64,000 nucleotides of DNA from Macrocystis pyrifera (GCA_031763025.1 JASSKH010000020.1:8000667-8064666), one strand, 5' to 3'; numbered from the stretch's first letter, positions 47,753 through 60,224 are shown. Notes: generated from the sequence alone by a model not told the origin. Made by a program: numbers and translations.

Positions 47753-49160
47753 GTGTGTTCTTCACATTGAATCGCTTTTTCTACCAGTGCACATACAGCA
47801 CAACCAGTGTCCGTGCCGATTCTTCAATCCCAATCGGATACTACAGTTTGAGCACAAGTCATGTTGTCACAAAGCTACGACACAAACATACCAAATATTT
47901 TTCGCAGCTAAGCAGAGTGGACAATGCAACGTCATGTCATCGTACATAGTCGATACGGCAGCCATGGAATACACATTAGATGAAAGAGAAAAATAACGGA
48001 AGAAGTAGGGAAAAAAGTCGGAAGAAAAAAAAAATAAAGAACAGCAAAACTCGGTCATGCCTCCTCTCCGGGGATGCCGCAGACACTTCAAAATACCGAG
48101 CAAAAGAAACTGCACCACCACATGCAAACCAAGACTACAAACCAACGGGAACCCCAGGCGAACCGACGCACGCAGCACCTTTCAAGTAGCCCCAACAGTT
48201 TGTGTTACGAGTAAGATGGTCGAGTTCTCCCTACTCGTCGTTGTGGTAGCTTGCTACCCCCGTTCGCTGTGTCCGTCCTGCTTTCGTCAACTTTCCCCAC
48301 CTCCGGAAACGATGCGTCAGACAATACGACACAAGCAAAGCAGGCTCGTATTCCGCTAGCAACAAGGAGAAACCAAGATGAAACAATAATATGAAACTCA
48401 CGGAGGATTATAGCGCCTGAAGACTGGAAGACCAAGTTCAGACAAACTTATATAGCAGTTGGCGGCACTACCCTCGTTGCCGTCACCTTGCTAATTTCGT
48501 CCCCCCGCGGTTTCCCTCCTACTCCTCCTCTTGCCCCCCTCCCCGCGTTCCTATTATCAGGTTTCGTTCGACTCCTCCGTTTGACTCCCCTCCCCCCATT
48601 CCACCCACGACGTATGCGCGGCGTTGTCTACTTAGCTGTGGCGCATTCCCCTCGCCACCTCACCATGACCCGTTTGGCTGCTTCAAGGACCCCCCGATGC
48701 CATTTACCGAAATTTTGTTTTCTTAAATTGGACAACATCGAGCGCTCAACTATTAATACAAACACCATACGAGAGTGGTCCGTCGATCCTTCGATGCCTC
48801 GGAGATTGCTAAGATCTTTCACTATACATCTATGCCAAGTCGTAAGCTGTCCGCCAGGTCTCACGACCCCAACACAAAAGAGCCGCCGCTTACGGATGTT
48901 CATTTCCATGCTCTTGCAACGTGTCATCTTTAAGGCCTTTGCGTACGAGAGAGTGGCGTGGTCAATACTTCGTCGGCGCTGGAAAACCAGTGACACGAAA
49001 ACAACTCGGTGGTGAGCCGTTTGAAGCTTGGAAAACTGATTTGCTGTGAGGGTCGGTCCAGATCACATCCGCAAAGCAGAATCGCCTCGGCGTTCAGCAT
49101 TCGGATTTTGAGGCTAAGCGGGGCGGTCGACGTTTCATACAACTCCGGGCCGAGGCGTTA
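47753..49160 (-). mobile_element. LINE copy 2, 5'-truncated and decayed
   Basis: Same family and orientation as 30121-33247. From 49142 downward the minus strand reads LYETSTAPLSLKIRMLNAEA. After frameshifts it reads [20 protein letters not shown] and ends near 48628 with VMVRWRGECATAK. These correspond to residues about 425-615 of the copy 1 protein. The 3' untranslated region follows, matching copy 1 at 47759-47890, and ends next to a short (AC)n. The polymerase core is absent. Stops and frameshifts, and an internal deletion after RKRRLF (the [19 protein letters not shown] part is missing), show that it is inactive and older. Confidence 0.85.
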
Positions 49161-49960
49161 CATAAAACTTATTCAACGTATACATCACGCATGGTGCGAC
49201 AACAAGCTATATACTCAAACCAAATGGAAAACACGCGTTCGGCACCAGAAATCAGTATATAGAAGCCCCCTGCATCTCGACTCAACTTAGACCTTATCCC
49301 ACCCGAACCTGAGGCCTCAAAATCGAACCTAGGTACGTTAAGGTGCGAAATTAACCGGTACGTGTACTTGTCGGTCATTTTTTCATTTGTCCTGGTACGA
49401 TGGGTGCTGTGGCGAATCTATCTCGTGGTGATGTCTCGTGGGGTGCGTGTTGACTCGTTTCACTCTGTACCAGGTTTTGACTCCCAGCGAAACGGGTGTA
49501 CCTGTTTGTGGTTACTGCCCTTTCAAAGCCCTCGGTGATATTTATTCGCCCGCTAAGTGTCAATGTCACGTTATGGGAACAAACCACTCAGAATGTGTGT
49601 GCTTTGTCCCCCAAATAGGACCGCGGTCCTAAACGTCTTCATACGAAGGGGCCGATGCCGTACATATCATTAGGTAGACATTTCCGCTTGGGTGCGAGAG
49701 ACACAAAACAAGACCTTCGACCTCGGGAAATCGTTTCAGGAAGTGGGAAACCGAATGCGTATCACGCCAGGGGTACGAAGGATAGCGACAAAAACACCAA
49801 CTCAACATGTGGCCACGTTCGCCAGACCCGTTCTTGCTAGTTGACACAGATCGCGCCAGCCTGGCTGCTATTTTAGTGGACAGCAGTTAACGCGCCCTCT
49901 CTCATGTTTCTTGTTTCAGCTGGTTTTGTCAGCAACGCCGGGGGCGCCTATACACCGAGC
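49161..49960. other. No supported gene
   Basis: Short open frames on both strands, none with recognisable motifs. Confidence 0.45.
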
Positions 49961-49961
49961 G

Positions 49962-49979
49962 ATGCGTTCGCGAACGCAT
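49962..49979. repeat. Perfect 18-bp palindrome
   Basis: ATGCGTTCGCGAACGCAT is its own reverse complement. It is a candidate dimer-binding site or chance. No gene is adjacent that would show which. Confidence 0.85.
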
Positions 49980-52900
49980 GTTAACGGGGCATCTTTGTTC
50001 CTCTAATGTGCAATTCAGGTTGGGTTTGTTCCTCCTCAAGCCTTTTGCTTTTTCGTGTGAACAGTTAATTCTAAAAATAAAAACCAAGGCGTGGCGAGTT
50101 TTGAAATCTTGCTATGTTTAGCGCAATCACACACGGCAAGGGCGATGCCTTGTTCGTCTGCGCACCTCATATGAGGAGGGGCTCACCATCTCACACCAAA
50201 CCACGCCGTCGGCTAAACATACCCGCGCAACCCAGCCAACCCTTCCATGGGCCAGTCTTACAAAAACAGCATACCTGCGAATATATCATACAACTGGCAT
50301 ACTAGTAGTTACTCATCTGAGCGACTGAACTGGTCGGGGTATACTGCGCCAAAAAGCGGCATATCCGTACCGTGAGACTGGGTACTACTTTCTTTACGTC
50401 TTCTATAAGACTGGGCGAGAGGGGCCCGCCAGACTTGACATATATTCACACACATACATATATGCACAATACGCATCACACTTATACTCATGCACACATT
50501 TGGATTTTCCATGGAAGTGCGCGCAAGTTGCATGATGCGCATCCCATCCAAGCTGGGTACGAGAGCATGCAAGGCTCAACGATGATGATTGCACGTGTTT
50601 GCTTCGCTGAGCACGGCGACCTACCGCAGACTATTTCGTTTGAACAGAGCGAACAAGAAGCGTATTTTTGAGAACGTCGTCCGAATATATTTCATAACCC
50701 AGGCGACCCTCAATATTAGTAGATGGAGAGTTTCCTAGCGCGTCGGCCTATAAAAAGAGCATTTTTCATGCGGACTCAGCTATTTTCTAACGCGGTAATC
50801 TCGAGATATTTTCAAGTGGACAACGACCTAGGGTCCATCCAAAGCACAGCAACGAGGCACGTATACGAGGCTAGTGTTCGAGTTGGATATGGGGAAGAAT
50901 TCCGTCCTATGGGTTCCGTGTCGGCGGGTTTCGAGTTGGCAGGAGCAGGGGGGCACAAGTCTCCAACCTCACACAAGGCCAATGAAGCAGGCGTCCAAAC
51001 AGAAGTAGTCGCCATACAATATGTGCTCCTTTCCTTGGCTGTCGACGTGTGTCACCTTAGCGCATGAGGTATGCATCCCGCGGGTGGAAATAAAAGGTGC
51101 TTCTACACATAAATATCGAGGCCAAATATCTGTTTTAATTCGAGCTAGAGTGGTAGCACTTTGTTGGCCCATATATATATGACTGATGCGGCCTCTCAAC
51201 CAGGGATCTACCCTTTGCTCGGCTGCCACCCGATCAATCGATACGTAGGCCTATGCCATGCGACTGCTAATCGGGAGAATACCACTCTTTTTAGAATGTC
51301 CGCTTTTGGGAAATACACAGAGCTACTCCAGCGAGTAGCTCCAAAACATTCGCAGGTGAACACCTTACCCAACGTGGAGCAAGCGTCAGTCTGACAAAGT
51401 TGCGGCGGTTTATGTCTGTCTCACTGTAAAGGTTCATCCGGCCAACTTGTTTGTTAGCGTACGGCCAACTTGCAAGGTCAACTAACTTGCGTGCAGCTTT
51501 GCGTGCAGCTTTGCGTGTGGCTTTGCGTGCAGTTTCTCATGCAGTTTCATGCCCTTCTGGCCCGAAAATGCCTACTATTTTGCTTGCACTTGCACACGTT
51601 TCAACAAACACTTGCACTCACCTGCTTTCAAACTATTCAAACATCTGTGCATGTTGGTTCCAACGAGCATGCAATTGCAAGTTGTAAATACGTGCGCAGT
51701 TTGACTTCAGCTCGTGTCCGGTCGCGTGTAAGTGAGTGCAGTCGTTGCTAATTGCGCGGGAACTGGCTGCACGCTCGCGTGCAGCCACCATTGCAACTGC
51801 CGTTGCAACTGCTGCAATAAAACGAATAATGTCGTCGCAGCACAACTGATGAGTGCGGGAGATTCTGCTTCCCTGCACTTGCACAAACGGTGCCTCCGAC
51901 GCTCTTGTATAGTGGCTACATCTCGCAACCGTAAGATGGCTATCTCACGAGTTCGACTACCCCACAAGCAAGCTTTGTTATGCACGCACCTTAACATCAG
52001 AAACGCACTCTTTCATACATATGTTTGCCCAATTCAGTGCGATCCGACGAATCACGAAAACTGATGAAGGTATGCCCGACAGTGTCAGGGATGGACGAAG
52101 CGTGCCCGCTGTGCGACTCTCGACCTGAACTACGAGAGGGAGGGAGCTGGAGCAGCACACTATTGACGGTCGTCAAACACGCAACACCTAATTGGACAAG
52201 CGACGAAAACATACCTAAACACCGTTCGTGAGAAACCTGGAGCATAGATAGGTTATTGTATTGGGTGTATTGTAGCGCTTCCGGACGGTCACGTGCTTTT
52301 GAACTAAATTCCTCCGCGTCTCCCTTCAGAATGAACCCTACGTTGTTGCTGCGATAGTTTATCTCGAAGGCTTCGGCCTACACTGCTGCTGTATAGACCA
52401 AACATACTTCCGTACAGCAAGCAAGCGGTAGCAAACTAACCACCTCGCGAACAATTCAAAACCGATGAGAGTTCAATCGTCGCGAGTGTTCGTCCATTGC
52501 AAAAGCCTAGCAATCGTAGACGAGGTTTTTCCAAAGCCACGAGATTCGGTTATGTGTGCCTCCGCTGTTTGCGAGAAACAGGTATTTCAACCCATCTCGA
52601 GAGGTCGTTCGTGTCTAATTGCGACGAGATAGCACCTGCGGTAGTACGAAAGGCCCATCTGTACGAGGAGTGCGGCTGTAGATGTCAGATTGCTAGTGTA
52701 TTGTATCTACGCACCAGCTTGGAGAATAGACCGTGAAACGTTCGACACGCATCAAGAGGTTTCGTTGGAAAAATTGGAAGTTTCGCTTCTGTTCGCTGTG
52801 TGGGTTTGAGTAAAATCGTACATTGTGCTCGTTTCTCTTTGGTTCATGCCGTGTAACGAATGTTACGACGTCTTGACGTTGGTTACTACTGCTATTTGTA

Positions 52901-53210
52901 TTACGTATTGCCACCACTACTGTTACTGCTACCACTACTGTACTACTACTTCTTCATTTTTGTCCTTTTTTTCTACTGCAGCTGCTCTCACTGCTACTAC
53001 AACTATTCCTGTGTCTACTATAATACTACTAATACTGCTATCAATACAAGTACACTACCATTAGGAGTATATTAGGAGTATACTACTATTAATGTTGGTA
53101 CCTTGAGTTCCCTTCGCCTTCTGTTATGAGCATGAATCAACTTGAATGCTTTTTTTAAGTGCCATCTCAATATTGATGCGATTGCGGGATGCCTCCTCTC
53201 CCACCTCCAG
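49980..53210. other. No firmly supported gene
   Basis: A plus-strand frame of 114 codons (50723-51067) and an overlapping minus-strand frame (50969-51229, reading VDSQGKEHILYGDYFCLDAC near its end) are both open. I cannot tell which, if either, is coding. The region near 52880-53050 is a CTACTA-rich degenerate trinucleotide stretch. Confidence 0.35.
51486..51533. repeat. 12-bp tandem repeat, CTTTGCGTGCAG x4
   Basis: Four consecutive 12-base units, CTTGCGTGCAG-like with single changes. CATGCAGTTTCATGC continues the motif in weaker form. Confidence 0.8.
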
Positions 53211-53410
53211 AAAGGTTGACGATTTGTGTGGGTCTCATTGGGGGCTTGAAGAATAAACACGCTGACGTAGCCTTGAGTAGTGATGGCAAGCACATGCCTC
53301 CGCCCATGTCGGAGCTCGTTCGACCTTCGATCGGGTCTGCATTATGCACGGAACCGGATACTGAAGACGTTCGGCGCCAGCAGCCGGGGCGGGCAAATGC
53401 CCGCAACTAG
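53211..53410 (+). CDS. Candidate 3'-terminal exon, unidentified protein
   Basis: An excellent acceptor (GCCTCCTCTCCCACCTCCAG) ends at 53210. Two bases complete a codon, then 65 codons run to a TAG at 53408-53410. The reading is RLTICVGLIGGLKNKHADV, then ALSSDGKHMPPPMSELVRP, ending RRQQPGRANARN. Codon use is coding-like and free of low complexity. I do not recognise the family. No upstream partner exon was identified. Confidence 0.35.
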
Positions 53411-54023
53411 GCACCTTACATAGCCAGCGCCGAGTGGCCAAGGAGCCGCTGTGGGACCGCTACGTGGTCACGAACACTCGTGGCACACCCACACCTTTCT
53501 GCTTGGTTTTGTGCCCATCGTTCAGTGATACCTCATATGGGGTAAGGCTCGCCGGTTACTAGCGTGAATATCGCACGCAGATAAGCCTATGAGCCTGAAC
53601 TGTTTGAGAAACACCGAGTGGTACAAAACGAATCAAGGTTAGAATATGTGCATTTTTTTTCGTGTTTGGATTTCCATATGTTTTGCAGTTTTTCACCCTG
53701 TTCAAATTTTTGCACTTCTGTTTCTCTATCTCCTTCCCATGGTCGTGACTTGGATGCGGGTTACACATCAAGGCTCTTTCCCGCTCTCCCTCATCCCCTT
53801 CGACCGTCTCCACCTTTATCGTGAGAAGGGCTCAGCACTTCTTCCCTCGTCGACTCTGGGGTCACAACATGGGTGGAGTACACAACAGTTTACTGCAAGG
53901 TCTGCCCCAACGTCCACCATGCAATATCTCACATAGTCAATGCACCATACCGTTGAAACATCACGGTGCACAGCATGGGATAAATAAGTCTCGATGTCCC
54001 AGGGGGCACCGATAGGATATTTC

Positions 54024-54122
54024 TTACAGCTTATAAATAGGACCTACGGTACAGACTAAAGCCTACACATTTCCCTGTTTTTACCAACAATAACTTGTCC
54101 TATTTACTATGGTCCCCCGTAA
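54024..54122. mobile_element. MITE copy 5 (left end decayed)
   Basis: The right end is intact: TATTTACTATGGTCCCCCGTAA, followed by TA at 54123-54124. The left end keeps TAAATAGGACCTACGGTACA but has lost the G run. The left boundary is therefore placed by alignment to the TTAC at 54024 and is uncertain. Confidence 0.75.
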
Positions 54123-54139
54123 TAGTGTTCCTGAAAACA

Positions 54140-55400
54140 TGCGTTGATCTCATGGAGTACCGTAAGAGGATGGGGCATTATCCCTCGTGTAGTAATGTTA
54201 AATTCCATGGCCGATCGAACGTTCCGCGGGGTAGTCTATGGTGCGGTCTATTCCATGGAGTGTGAGTATGGAGTATCCCCAGCGTGTCACCCGTGTGATG
54301 TCTCACAGTGTTTAATTATCCCGTCGAACATTACGTGACGGATAGAAGGCCCACTGAATCATATCATATTGTACTCCATGGAGTACTCCCTTGCCCATGT
54401 CGTGAGAAAATCTCACGGAGGTTTCAGTGCGATGCCCTAGAGGCGTATTTCCAGTTACGGTACACCGTACACCACAGAGTCTACAACGGGACATCCCATG
54501 GTATCCAACAGAGCCGTGTTTCGCTCGGTATATGGTATGGGTAACCCCTTACGATCATACCGGACGTCCCGTGGGAAACTCTGTCGAAGTGTTGGTAACA
54601 TGGCGTGTGCTACAGCACACTTCGTGGGGATGAATAACCCCGTTTTGGTATCCCATGTATTGCTATTGGAAAACTCCGCAGCACACCTCACCGGGTACCG
54701 CATGGGTGCGTATATTCCTTCGGGTTTAGTGGAAAACCCTATGGGGTGTCCTATGTAGTATCGAGCACGGTGAATACGCTAAACTGGTAAATATCAAGGC
54801 GTGTCCCATGAGCTCCAAATTTCCAACGGGGAGGCAAATATGGTATTTGTTTAGGGATGCCTCGTGTACATACGGTTTTCGTGGTGTACCCCGCGGGAAA
54901 TCTTACATATTTCGGTTCATCTTTGGTCAATGCAAGTGGATGATCACGAGACAGTGCGAGTTTCTACTATTGAAAGCTCCCCAAAACAAACTGCGTCGTC
55001 TTTACTTCACGACCTACCGCTATAAACTATCCGAAAACGAGCACCACCAGTTACACAACTACTACCGAAAACGAGTAACATCAGTTACAAACATCTTGTT
55101 GCGCGAGTTCTTGTTTTAGTGGGAAATAATTGTCTACTCTACATGCTGTCCCTTCGGGGTACCTTCTGATTCGATATCCCAAAGACAACAACATTTAACC
55201 CTGTATGGAATGCCGTGGTATACATCATGGGTACCGTCATGGGCAATGCATGCAGCATGCACCCGTCCGTTGGCGTACGTCGTAGGGTTTTGCGCGGGTA
55301 TCTCATTGTATACTGCGCCCGAAGGGGGTGCGCAGTGTGACATAGCATGGCGTATCCCATGGTGTGTCCCGACGGGAGATTACTCCTATGGGATGCACAC
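54140..55400. repeat. CATGG-rich degenerate sequence
   Basis: CCATGG, CATGGAGTA, CCCATGG and GGTATCCCATG words recur every 50-150 bp. One is a perfect 16-bp palindrome, GTACTCCATGGAGTAC, at 54371-54386. Weaker copies continue to about 55880. I see no fixed period and no gene. Confidence 0.5.
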
Positions 55401-55402
55401 CA

Positions 55403-55613
55403 TTACGGGGACCATAGTAAATAGGACCTGCAGTACACACAATACCCAACATATTTCCCTATTTTTACTACTACGGGGGACCATAGTAAATAGGACCAAA
55501 GATTGGTTTTTAAAATAGGGGAATATATAGGTTTTTGTGTGTACCGCAATTCCTCTTTACTATGGTCCCCCGTAATAACAATGTTTGGTCCTATTAACTA
55601 TGATTCCCCGAAA
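55403..55613. mobile_element. MITE copy 6 (outer), split by copy 7
   Basis: Left half 55403-55470 starts TTACGGGGACCATAG and runs to CTATTTTTACTA. Right half starts after copy 7 with ACAATGTTTGGTCC and ends ATTCCCCGAAA at 55613, followed by TA. Joined conceptually, the halves give the uninterrupted TTTTTACTAACAAT interior of copy 1 and a length of 104 bp. Confidence 0.9.
55471..55575. mobile_element. MITE copy 7, nested inside copy 6
   Basis: A 105-bp copy begins CTACGGGGGACCATAG and ends CTATGGTCCCCCGTAA. It is flanked by TA at 55469-55470 and 55576-55577, and the intact target in copy 6 would hold a single TA. It is inserted in the opposite interior orientation (GGTTTTTGTGTGTACCG on the right). 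Confidence 0.93.
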
Positions 55614-56935
55614 TAGCTGGTTTCCTGCGATTTAGTATGGGCAAACGGACGGTGCATTCCTCCAAGCGTCACACTTGATATATTGGTTTCACGCCAATTC
55701 AGCCAACCATGCGACACGCCACGTGACATCTCTTGGGGTGTAGTGTCGTGCTGCACTTGGAGCCCCGTCAGGTCCTCCGTGGACGACCCCTTCGGCCATC
55801 CCATTCAACACCCCGGGCGATGGGATACACCATGGTATATATCAATGAGGTACACCACAGGGAGATGATTACCATGGCATGAAACCACGGGGCGTGGCAT
55901 CGCTTACTTCTTTGGATGCCCCTATTGGTCGAGCACCTGCTGTAAATCGCAGAGCTGCCGAGGATGCGTTGTGAGGCCGATGCATACGACATTTCAACAT
56001 GTATATATGCATATATCCGGTTTTCGGAGGTGTTGTGCACCCATTTACCGTACTTCATCAGCTGAGGCCACGTTGTGGAGCGGATACTGCAAAGTTTTGG
56101 ACACCCTTGCGATTTATGGAGAGGGCAGCCTTGGCATCCCAACTATCAAAACGTGAGCCTTTGCGGCAGCGGATAGTGGAGAATGATATAAAACACGCTA
56201 ACCCGCCAGCGTTGTTGTATGTGCGATAGAGGGAGTTATCGACTGTAGTATAGTTGTTTCCAGCCAGAATATTCAATATGATCCCACGAACAAGACGCTT
56301 GTTGAGAGTGACATAAGGCCCACGTGGTCTGAGACGCTAAGGTATTCGGATAACGATGTCGTCATCAGCGGTAAACGCTAGACGAAAGCCTTCCTGGAAA
56401 ATAACGTAATACAACATCCGTCGTCTTGTTTAAGAATCTCCGTTCCGATGCGAACGTTCATGGTAAATACTGAGTTTTATTTAGCAAGAGATGTGTTGTT
56501 GGATTCGCTCGCTACCGGCGTGACGTATGCATTACTTGGTTTGCTCGTACCTGGCCTGTCTTGTTGGTAGGGTTGTACTGTACGTACTGCAGAGGGATTT
56601 CGCCCTGCGTAGTTTTGGAGGATATCGTCAGGGCCGGTCTCCCGTTATATGGGACCGAGCACCTGTGGGTTTAGAAAAATGTTCGTTTTATACACCGTGT
56701 AGACGAGGCTTGCTGCGACAAGGGTAACACTGTTTATGGCAACGCTTATTTTCGACCGATCAGACTTCTTGACCGGTGGAATGAAGTTATTGTTTGGAGC
56801 GATTTTTGTAGTGACATACCGACGGGCTTGGAATTGCTCATCGGCGCGCCCTTGTAGCTTGTCTTCAAAAACGTTTTTTGGCGGTGTGCAGAGCTTCTAA
56901 ACGGAAGGGGTCTCCGAGCAAACAAAGCGCTATCT
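55614..56935. other. No supported gene
   Basis: Short frames only, no recognisable features. Confidence 0.45.
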
Positions 56936-56970
56936 CTATCGTGGCGCGCGTCGGACGCGTGCCACGATAG
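56936..56970. repeat. Near-perfect 35-bp palindrome (17-bp arms)
   Basis: CTATCGTGGCGCGCGTC at 56936-56952 and GACGCGTGCCACGATAG at 56954-56970 are reverse complements with one mismatch. A single G lies at the centre. It could extrude as a cruciform or bind a dimeric protein. Confidence 0.9.
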
Positions 56971-58134
56971 CGGCTGCAACGTTCACGTAAACATTGTCTG
57001 GCTGAGGTGGGCGCTAGTCCAGAAATGTAAAAAATATCGCCTGAATGTTATTTGTACACATTTGCACAGTTTATCGACGAACTCCCTAGCTATGCATCGT
57101 CATTGTTCATCGAGTTTCACACTTGATCGTCTCTCGAGGTCCGGCCTTGAATGGGGGTAACAGACCTCCTCGTGTTTGAGGGGTTGCCAAAGTGAATAGG
57201 TGCATTGTTTTCGTGAGAAATGCATCTGCAGCTGCAGAAGGTTGACACGAGGAGCTATGTACCTCCCCTGACCCTGATCCTCACCCTAACTATGTAAAAC
57301 GTCGACACGACTTCACCATTCATGCCACAGAGCTGTAGATGCAGCCCAAGAGCAGATATATCCTAGGAAAGGGATGCCAGTTCAGGCATGCCGCGTGTTC
57401 TTCCTACGGTTTTTTAGTTACTCGTTTCGCGCGATTGGCTCCGTCTCCCGCTTGACCATGGACTTATAAGAAACCTAATAAGTGTTATGCAGCCACTCTC
57501 GCGTGTGACCACGACTACCCTGGGCGTGATCATCCTTGCGAACCTTATCCTTGGTCCCAGCGTACACTCCGAAACGTTCGCGTTTAGTCCTACGAATTCA
57601 GCTGGAAAATATAACTCGCAAACATGGTTCGAAACATATTTTGGTCGTTTCTTGTAGAGGGACGGATGCTACCGTTTAGTCCACTCGAGCAAGAGGCTCT
57701 CGGCATTTGTCAACCTCGGGCTTGAACTATATCTTGTTGGTGGCGACAAAACAACAATCCCAGGTGGCTGCTTATGTCGTGAATCCAGAAGACATAACAT
57801 ATTTGGTTGAGACTAAAAACCAATTTGGGGTAGTGACTCGGCCGAGTGACTCTCAGAGACTGGAAGAAACGGGGTTAGCCGTGAACCCCCCACGACGTTA
57901 ATCTTGGTCCACCCTAAAAGTCGGCTTTCATATTCGAGCGCAAAACGTTTCAGTCGCTGCCGAAGCTCCTCACCACAGGCGGGACGAAAAAATGTTTTTT
58001 GACGCTGATCGAGTACCGTGTTATTCGTTGCATCTACATAGTCTAATTGGATGAATTCGGTTCAGGCTTGGCTAAGAACGCGTCACTTGAAACTTCGTTT
58101 TTTCGGTGAGACATACAGAGCGCTCAAAGCGAGG
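56971..58134. other. No supported gene
   Basis: A 64-codon plus-strand frame (57707-57901) has no recognisable motif. Nothing else can be supported. Confidence 0.45.
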
Positions 58135-58139
58135 AACCT

Positions 58140-58405
58140 TGTTGATTGATCCCTAAAGGTATAGGCGCAGCTTGCACGGGAACGCGTGGCTGGCTCCGGA
58201 CATGAAACGGGACTCCTCTTATATTACATCCTCGCTGTAGAGTTGACTCGCCTCACATGCAGTAGAGAGTTCCACCTGACGAGTGGCATTGGTGGGCACA
58301 CATTACCCTGATATCCCAATACCCTACTGCCGGAATCCCTTTCCAGCGTGGAACTCTCCAATCTACCATGGATCTTATATGTCGTGCATCTGAGTACAAT
58401 CAACA
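58140..58405 (-). repeat. 3' LTR, 266 bp
   Basis: Runs from TGTTGATTGATCCC to GAGTACAATCAACA on the plus strand. The six-base inverted ends TGTTGA/TCAACA are perfect. Called 3' because the purine tract lies on its inner side. Confidence 0.92.
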
Positions 58406-58417
58406 TCCCCCCTACTC
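58406..58417 (-). promoter_or_regulatory. Polypurine tract of the LTR element
   Basis: GAGTAGGGGGGA on the minus strand immediately precedes the 3' LTR. This is the expected position for the primer of plus-strand DNA synthesis. Confidence 0.75.
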
Positions 58418-60193
58418 AATATACAAGACCATACCCATATCCCCCTGCTCCTGTGCATTATCAATATTCCCCTCAGCTCTGTGCATGAAAATGTACGACA
58501 TCGCAGGGCTGATATATCTCAATAAAAATATCAACTCGAATCAAACTCTGAAAGTCAAAAATCCAATCTGAAACTCAAAAGTCAATTTCTTGAATCAACA
58601 CTCAAATACTCAAATCAGTATTTAAATGCTGAAATCCCCAGCCTCTCTGTTGCAAAGACATAAAACTCACGAAATCCAATGCCAGGTAAAACGGCATTCT
58701 TCTCGGATTCAGTCAGGTAAAACGGCGTTTTTCTGCGGAATTCGTCCGAAGATATTCAATTGAATCTCTTAACTTCGTACAGTGATCTCCGGGGTCCTCC
58801 CCTCGCCAAACGCTACAGGTGTCTACCGGCACACTATATTAATCATTCCTATTGTCTCGAGCGCGCACGCTCGAAAATATCAACTTACGAATTCGGCGAG
58901 ACTTCAACCCCCGACCCACCCTAGGGAATTATATAGCACTACCTGCTAGACCACTCAGTCAGTACTGACTTTGGACACAAGCACAAATTTTCGAGAACCT
59001 AAAAAAGCAAACTCTCAATTTCCGAAATACTACCCAAACCTTCCAAATCAGAAAACATTTTATATGGACCGCACACGCCCCCAGACGATTCATAGTCTCT
59101 CTTTAGTCTCGCCAAAAACTGCTCCCTCTATTATTTTGGAAATTAATGCAAATCATGGAAAAATATCACAGTAGCCATACTCATCAAATATATAAAAGCC
59201 AATAAATTAAATACCAGAGATCGCGAGGAACCCGGTTCCCCCGGACAAGAGTCTCCCCTCATCCCCTACTCCCGCCACAGATACACAGATCGCCTCGGTA
59301 ATGCGAGACAGCATACATCCCTCCACTTGAATTTTATTTTATATTGAAACTACTCGAAAACTCCAATAACTCTTGCGGAATCCAAATTGACCAGAAAAAC
59401 AATTCCAAAATACAAGCAATGAAAATATTCATCCAGATTCACAGGCAACCACATTTCAGTAAGAATCACCCCGATGCCCCGAACACTACTGCTGTTGCCT
59501 CCGTCGCGGCTGCCTCTCCGTTCGGTCTCATGGCGTCACCGCAGCTCGGGTCATCCAGCTATTCCTCCTGGGTGAAATCAAACGTCGCCTCCGCAGCATT
59601 GACCAGGCGTACAGTAGGGACGGGACGTGCGTTCGAGCGATTAGGTCTGCATTGAGTGTTTCGCTCTTTTCAAGCATGCACTGCTTGCAAACTCCTCTTT
59701 GGCATAGTTAACTTCTCAAATGCTACTGCAAATGAACAGCTACTTGTCAACGAGAATATCTGGTCCCACATAAAACCCATGTATTCCTCGAACACTATAT
59801 ACTGCAGTACATACTTGATGAACATATACAGCAGTGCCAAGTAAACCGTTTTCGCCTCAGCTCACAGTACCATACTACTTCTGCTGCTGTACTCGTATAG
59901 TATATTACTCCGTCCGCAAATATCTTGCCGTTAGCACGTAACAAGTGGCGCAGGTCGTGCTACACACCAACCCAACAACTCAAAAACGAGATACCCGCAT
60001 ACAAAGATGTAAATATGTGAAATGCCGCAAACAGACGTGTTGCTGTAGTTGGCACAACGGTTCATCACATACACCTCTTCCTGCTGTACTCGTGTCGATG
60101 CTCAACCAGAGCCCTCGACCAGTCAACCATAAAACAGACAGACGTCATAGTCTTACAGCAGTGCGTCTACAGAAATACCTCAGTGAGGGAAGC

Positions 60194-60224
60194 TATACGT
60201 ATACGTATACGTATACGTATACGT
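60194..60224. repeat. (TATACG)n microsatellite inside the LTR element
   Basis: About five TATACG units, each step itself palindromic as GTATAC. Confidence 0.9.

Noticed and set aside
50723-51229. Overlapping plus- and minus-strand frames of 114 and 86 codons
   Set aside because: A TATAAAA-like word and decent codon use tempted me, but neither strand has a recognisable motif or paired splice sites.
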